Shown in pieces: positions 58,364 to 64,000 of a DNA stretch of 64,000 nt. Positions within the stretch are counted from its first letter, which is position 1. Every line of letters begins with the position of its first letter. Source of the stretch: Myoxocephalus aenaeus (Eukaryota; Chordata; Actinopteri; Perciformes; Cottidae); NCBI GenBank assembly GCA_038501785.1, contig JBAMJR010000073.1, forward strand, positions 973,501 through 1,037,500, read 5' to 3'. The notes below the pieces were generated by a model that was given only the letters and a program-made list of their open reading frames with translations, did no database searches and was not told the DNA's origin. Made by a program: the position numbers and the translations under genes.

Positions 58364-58901
58364 TTTGGTTAAAAACCCCAAGACCTGATCGTAGAGAAAA
58401 GCAACAAATCCTCACATTTCAACGAATGTTGGATTGATTATTAAGTTAAATGATTAATCAAGTAACTGTGTTTGCGCATGGTTGAAATACTACAATTTGT
58501 TCATTTGCGATTCACTAGTCATCTACTGAACATCAAAAACACAAGTCAAAAGTGCCCTGACTTCAGCACAAAGTGTATCAGCGTAGAGTCTGGCAGGTGG
58601 ACTGATGGCATCCGAATGTTAGATCGGCTTTGAGGGCCATTAATATTGTAACACTTGAGAGATTTGCTCCAGCAGGAAATATAGCCTCTCCCTGCATTTA
58701 TCAGGGAGCTTCCCATCGTCTTTGTTTTGCCGTGTGTGCAGTTTTTTTGGACGCTGTCACAGCTACGGAAATCCCTGTGAGGTTTACTGTTTGGCCGAGG
58801 CCCGGTGCTCAAAAGACTGGTGAAGCTTATTCTGCCCCGAGCTGTCAGGACAGAAAAACAACGTTAGGGATCACTGTCCGTTAGTGAGACCAGCTCCAAT
58901 T

Positions 58902-58904
<3 letters not shown>

Positions 58905-58984
<80 letters not shown>
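58905..58984. repeat. (AC)40 microsatellite
   Basis: 80 bases of uninterrupted AC. Confidence 0.98.
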
Positions 58985-58987
<3 letters not shown>

Positions 58988-59293
58988 GATTGGTTTCTTC
59001 TCAACGTGCTCAATGTACTAAATAAATGACGGTTTGCGATGGATACAAGCGATGGAAAGCAGTTTGCTAGTGAGGCAGTCCTAATGCAGATATGGTGCAA
59101 ATATTATTTGACTAATGCTGGCTATGGGAAGCTGCAGCATCTGAACTCATGAGGACAAAAGCAGAAAATGTGAGTTCACAGTGATGCTGTACGCATGCGT
59201 GTGTGTGTGTCGCTATTAGTGTGTGTGTTGAAGGGGTCAACTTGGGACAAAGGTTTAGAGCTGTAACAATGACTATGACAATGCAATGCCTGT

Positions 59294-59297
<4 letters not shown>

Positions 59298-59356
<59 letters not shown>
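59298..59356. repeat. (AG) microsatellite
   Basis: About 59 bases of uninterrupted AG. Confidence 0.97.
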
Positions 59357-59358
<2 letters not shown>

Positions 59359-62300
59359 AACACAGAGGCAGAGAGAGAGATAGCGAGAGAGTGTGTGTTT
59401 ACAGCAGAGGTAGTGGTCCAGGCAGTCTAAGTGGCCTGGCTGGCAGGCCTACCACACCACTAGCGGATAAAGCCTAGTCATTAATCACAGGCCTGTGGGA
59501 TCGTCCCACTGTAGCAGAATACTGGGTCAGGGGGAGCTCCTGCTGTCAATCATGTGTGTGTGTGTGTCTTAGTGGAGTGGGACTGTAAGCGGGGGAGTGT
59601 GTTTTTGATGAGAATGTGTAATTTCGCCTCCAGCTAAAAAAAGCATATAGCACTGAGGAATTAATGCAAACACAAGCGTGCAAGTGCTAGACGTCATTTA
59701 CATGAAAAGCATATCGAGCGCTCCGTTGGGAACGAGAGTACCATGTTCTGCCCTAAAAGCTGAAGTTTGATTTTAAAAAATAGCGACAACGCCGCTCTCT
59801 GTGGCGATGCGTGCTACTATACTATGCAGACAGCCCTGTGGCATCATCAGCACACGCCAGGAACACTAATACCCCATTCAAATAACAGCGACGTGGGAGG
59901 AACCAATGTTTGACCCATTTCTTTCCTGCTTCTTTTACAGGAGGTTCATACATCGCCATTGACTGTTCACCAACACGGGAGTCTGCAGCTGTAGTTCCAT
60001 AGACTGTACTTCACAAAAGCACACAGGGACCCATTCAGACCAATGTGGGTTTGAAGTGTAATAAGGGAACTTTTATACATCAAAGCACACGTCACACGTG
60101 GTCATCACATCAGTTCTTTGAGACGTTTAAACACAAAAATCAATGCTGCTGAAACAGCCCAGACTCAGGGCCAACAACACTGATCTCTGGCTGTCTTTCA
60201 ATGTGCCTTTTAATGACATACTGTAAATTAGAAATCCATAAATCCTTCTGCAAATGGTAGACATTTTGTTTCGGTGAGCCCGTGCTCGTCTCCACCAATC
60301 AGAAGCCACGAAGCACGTGCATTGATGCTGTGGTCAGCGCTGTCAATATAGTGAAGTGCATAATGCAAAGGCAAGGATGCACTTGTCCTCCCGTGTTGTA
60401 AGATCAATAAATACTCTGCGTTCATAAAAATAAGTCAATGAAATGTAAAACCTCACGTAAAAGCAAACCGCATCAAATGAAATCCCTTTAAATGTACTAT
60501 AGTCTATCTGTGTTTAAACAGCTGCTTTACTCTAACATTAGAGTCACAATAACCCATATGTTACCGTATCATTGCACAATATTTGAAATACACACGAAAA
60601 ATGTTGAATATTTTCTCTCAGTTTCTTTTTTTGCAAGCTGAAAATTCCAAATGTTGCCTACAGGGGTTCAACCTGTGCAGATGGCACGGATAGACTGAGG
60701 AGAAGAAGAGGAAGAGGAAGAGGAAGGACGGTTACAGATAGAGTCGCAGTCTCAGACAGCCGTAACCATGGAAACAGTGCCAAACGATCTATCAGGACTC
60801 CACTCAGTTCATTTTAACCACTTCACCAAACCGCTGCCGAGAGAAACACGGAGAACGCTGCACAGTTGTGTCAAAAACCACGATGACGTCACTGAAATAT
60901 TCTTTTGTTAAGGTGACGTTATTCTGGTTTTAGAATAACCTCACGCACATCACTTCTCTACACGCTTTCACACCTTTTAAAGCGAAGGTTATATTTTCGG
61001 TTTTGTCTGCATGTCTTTTTGGAACAATTCCAAAATCTGCTTCAGCACATTAGGACAAAACTGCAACTCCGAAACAAACACGAATAGACATCTTCACTTC
61101 AACGTCATCATGTCTTTAAAAAAAAAAATAATAATAGAAAGAAATGTTTTCACATTCGATCTTGGGGGATTTCTTCTGTAACACTGAGCAGATCCTTTCC
61201 TTCTCCAACTGTACGCCGCTTAGATTTAGAAATACATATTTCTTGTTTGTCAGTTCACACTGATTCACTATTCAATATTGTGAATTTACACTATTATTAT
61301 TTGTGGAAACGAGTTTGTTATGGGTAATCGTGAGGCTCCGTAACTATTTTTGCACAATTAAGTTACCCTAACAAATAATGCCATCAATCTAAAGCAAGGT
61401 AACATCTTTGCGACTTCAGTAATTTAACTTAATATGATATTGAAGTTCTCCACTTTCCGTAACTGGATGGAGCTGCAGCTCCGCAGCCTCTCCTCCCTCC
61501 CGGCCCCCAGGGTGAGACAGCAGTCATATTCTGTCGGTCAGCCTCTATACACACCTGCATCCCCAGCTGGACTTCTAATCCCCCCCTCCTTCGTCCACCC
61601 CCCTCCCCCTACTCTGCTCTACAGCGCTCTACTCCCAGCTGCCTGGGCTATTTATAGGCCTTGTTTCATTTCCACACCTGCAGGGAGGCAGAGTTGTCAC
61701 AGTGGGCCCACAGAGCCTCTCTGGAATACTGCATGGGAATGAAAATGCACCTTGCCGATGCAGAAACTTATTCTTGTCACTCTCCCCCCGCGGACTCGCG
61801 TGACACTGTTTTGTTGTGTGGCTGCGCGGTGCGGTATGTGGTGCAAAGATAACGCGTATAAAAAAAGAATCCGTGTAAATACGATTTTCCCTGTGAGGAG
61901 GAGTGTGAGGTATATTGACACGGATTGCACTTTATGAATAACCACACGTGTGCAGTCACGTGCACACACACACACACATACGCACACAAACACACACACA
62001 CCAGCTGGATGTTTTGAGTACATTTTCTCAGGCTGGATGCAACTACTTCACAAACTTGATTAACGAGAGCCGGGGAGGTAATGCTAAGTAAGTGCAACAA
62101 CACATAGAAGTTCCTATTTTCTTCTTACATTTTGAGTTTTTTTTTTTTTTTTCCTGTCATGCTTTTCTCTCTGGATGTAGTGGGCTGAGGATCCAGTCAG
62201 CGGATTACATTATCAGTCTGACCTAGTTGCCAGCTATCTCCTGAGACCTGAGGAGCCAGGCTTTCTGCACAGCCTTCCGCTGCTACAACACGCACACTGT

Positions 62301-62583
62301 GTAACTTTAATTTATCAGGGGGAAGAGGAGGGAGAAATGTGACAGGTTGACAGTTCTCTTTGCCTGCCACTCTGAGCACTCCCTCTCCCCACAGTGCGCC
62401 GGTTAAGGGTCCGCGCCATTGGAACAGTGCATTACTGAGACTTCTATACGGCGCGAACCCTCTCATTAACGTGGATATTTAATGTGAGGGAATTATGTGA
62501 TTCAGGATGTGACTTTCAGTTGTTGTTCCCTCGATTCAATTCCAAGAAAAGGAAACACACTGTTTTTCATATTCAGCCAGCTC

Positions 62584-62955
62584 CAGGGGTGGACGAAGCA
62601 TTCAGATCCTTTACTTAAATAAAAGTAGTAAAAAGGTTAAGCACAGAAGTGTCAGCGACAAAATGTAGCAAATGTAAAAGTCCTCACGAGGCAGAATGGC
62701 TGTACGTTATAACTGTACATTCATGTTAGCTCATTTTAACTGGGTAGTTTATTACACTGATTACACGTTTTGTGTGTAATATTTCAAGCTCACAGCTGAT
62801 AAAGAAATTCAGTACAAAGTAAAATATTTCCCTTTGAAATGTTGTGGAGTAGAAGTATAAAACAGCATAAAGTGGAAGTATGCAAGTAAAGTACCTCAAG
62901 TTCAGTACTTGATTAAATATATTTAAATATATAAACATATATATTGCCACCACTG
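62584..62955. mobile_element. MITE-like repeat (CAGGGGTGG ends)
   Basis: Ends CAGGGGTGG and CCACCACTG are inverted with one mismatch. The interior reads GCATTCAGATCCTTTACTTA and AGTAAAGTACCTCAAG. Same broad family as the copy at 33,980 and related to the decayed copy near 24,950. No clear target duplication. Confidence 0.65.
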
Positions 62956-64000
62956 TTCATCTGAAAAAGGCAACACCAAGTCTTTTTAGCAGACTGAAGT
63001 GTGTAATAATATACCACATTTACTAGGATTTTTCCATATTCTCTTGAGAATAAGGCCTCCATTCTGGGCAACTAGTGTTCCATGTATTTCATAAAATCAA
63101 TCATGTAGCAATTAGTCAAGGAAAGGCATAATTTAGGCGTTCAAAAGAAACAATTTAGAGATGTTATTCTAAAAGCACAAAGGAATTAAAATCACAAAGC
63201 AGTTTGCAGTGGCAGAATTGACATCATGGCACAGGCAGTCGTGTGAAAGGCAGTACGATGGCAATGCACTGCGAGAACAAAAGACCAAACTAATCAGCCT
63301 GTAGATTAAAAAAAAAATAAGGAAAATGGAGTTTGCGACAAAGGGACCGCTGACGTCCGGACGAGGAAAGGAAATGTGAGTACAGAACTGATTCTGTACA
63401 ACTCAACGGCATAAAACCTTTAAGGCGAACATGTTCAGCAGAGGAAACATAACAGTAAGTACACGGTAATAGACGGTCATACAAAATAGACTAATTTTAC
63501 ACCTGTTAACATTCCCAATATGAATGATCCTGATACGGTAACTAACCGGCAAATTTGACAGTTTATCGTTTCACATAATATTCATGCTGAGCAGAACCAT
63601 ACATGGAAACATGAGATATAGGTGAAACACTCCAGTCTGTTTGGGTCATGACTGTTTCCCCCAGTTGGAGCAAGAAACGGCCAATATGGTTTTTTTTCTG
63701 TGAAAATTTAGGAGGATGGAGGTGGGGAGCGATGTGCTGCTGCCAGATTAGGCTACAGCCTGTGCCAAGGTTATAAACAGGCTGTTATCAGGCCTCCAAA
63801 CAGAATAATCCTCCCTGTATCAGCGCCCAAACATATGGGCCCACACAAAGCAGCAGCAGCCCCTGACAGACACCCCCTTTTAATTACACAGAGGAGGGGG
63901 GCAGGACCTTTTCCTTTTCTGCTTCGGTTTCTCTCTGTCTGCCTGTCGAGGAAATACGTTTGATTTAAAAGGAGGAAGCTCACATGTAACGTCAAATAAG

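Larger units (their letters stand above)
48852..64000 (-). other. Probable large pbx1 intron upstream of exon 3
   Basis: Exon 3 starts in mid-codon, so an upstream exon must exist, yet no sequence for the PBC-A exon (GDILQQIMTITDQSLDEAQ in mammals) was found before 64,000. PBX genes have a very long intron here. The region has microsatellites, MITE-like repeats and a direct duplication, with unique patches that could be enhancers. Confidence 0.65.

Noticed and set aside
48852..64000. Search for pbx1 exon 2 and exon 1
   Set aside because: No minus-strand sequence resembling the PBC-A exon or a PBX start was found, so none is called.

Overview
This window is eukaryotic genomic DNA, almost certainly from a teleost fish. 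It is AT-rich and intron-rich, with long pure microsatellites. Its dispersed repeats resemble common fish DNA transposons. The only confident coding sequence is three split vertebrate genes, all read from the minus strand. Exons were placed by translating the minus strand, matching remembered family sequences, and requiring AG/GT splice sites and compatible codon phase. No database search was possible.

Bases 66-24,130: the 5' part of arhgap21, a PDZ-PH-RhoGAP protein. Eleven coding exons run from a start codon at 22,734 down to an exon at 66-191 that opens the PH domain. The rest of the PH domain and the RhoGAP domain lie beyond the left edge. A leader exon with three tiny upstream ORFs lies before the start, and a CpG-rich promoter-like block with two CCAAT boxes lies near 23.7-24.1 kb.

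Bases 26,618-33,577: a complete nine-exon prtfdc1, a paralogue of HPRT (hypoxanthine-guanine phosphoribosyltransferase). Internal exons have the HPRT sizes (107, 184, 66, 18, 83, 47, 77 nt). The acidic residues of the catalytic loop are replaced. The arhgap21-prtfdc1 adjacency matches human 10p12, which supports both names.

Bases 33,578-40,016: an intergenic stretch rich in mobile DNA. It includes a 1.39 kb non-autonomous hAT element with a perfect 8-bp target duplication. That element carries an array of 29-bp repeats and an inserted solo LTR-like sequence. The left end of this stretch holds the prtfdc1 upstream region and the right end should hold the pbx1 3'UTR.

Bases 40,017-48,851: exons 3-9 of pbx1, a TALE homeodomain cofactor, covering the PBC domain from within its N-terminal half through the homeodomain to the stop codon. 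The 113-nt exon whose skipping gives the short PBX1b C-terminus is present, and the alternative frame is intact.

Bases 48,852-64,000: no exon recognised. This is best read as the large pbx1 intron upstream of exon 3, with microsatellites, MITE-like repeats, a diverged direct duplication, and unique AT-rich patches that may be regulatory. No tRNA, rRNA or CRISPR array was seen. The three genes are not an operon: one acts in Rho/ARF signalling at Golgi and junctions, one is a probable pseudoenzyme of purine salvage, and one is a nuclear HOX/MEIS cofactor.
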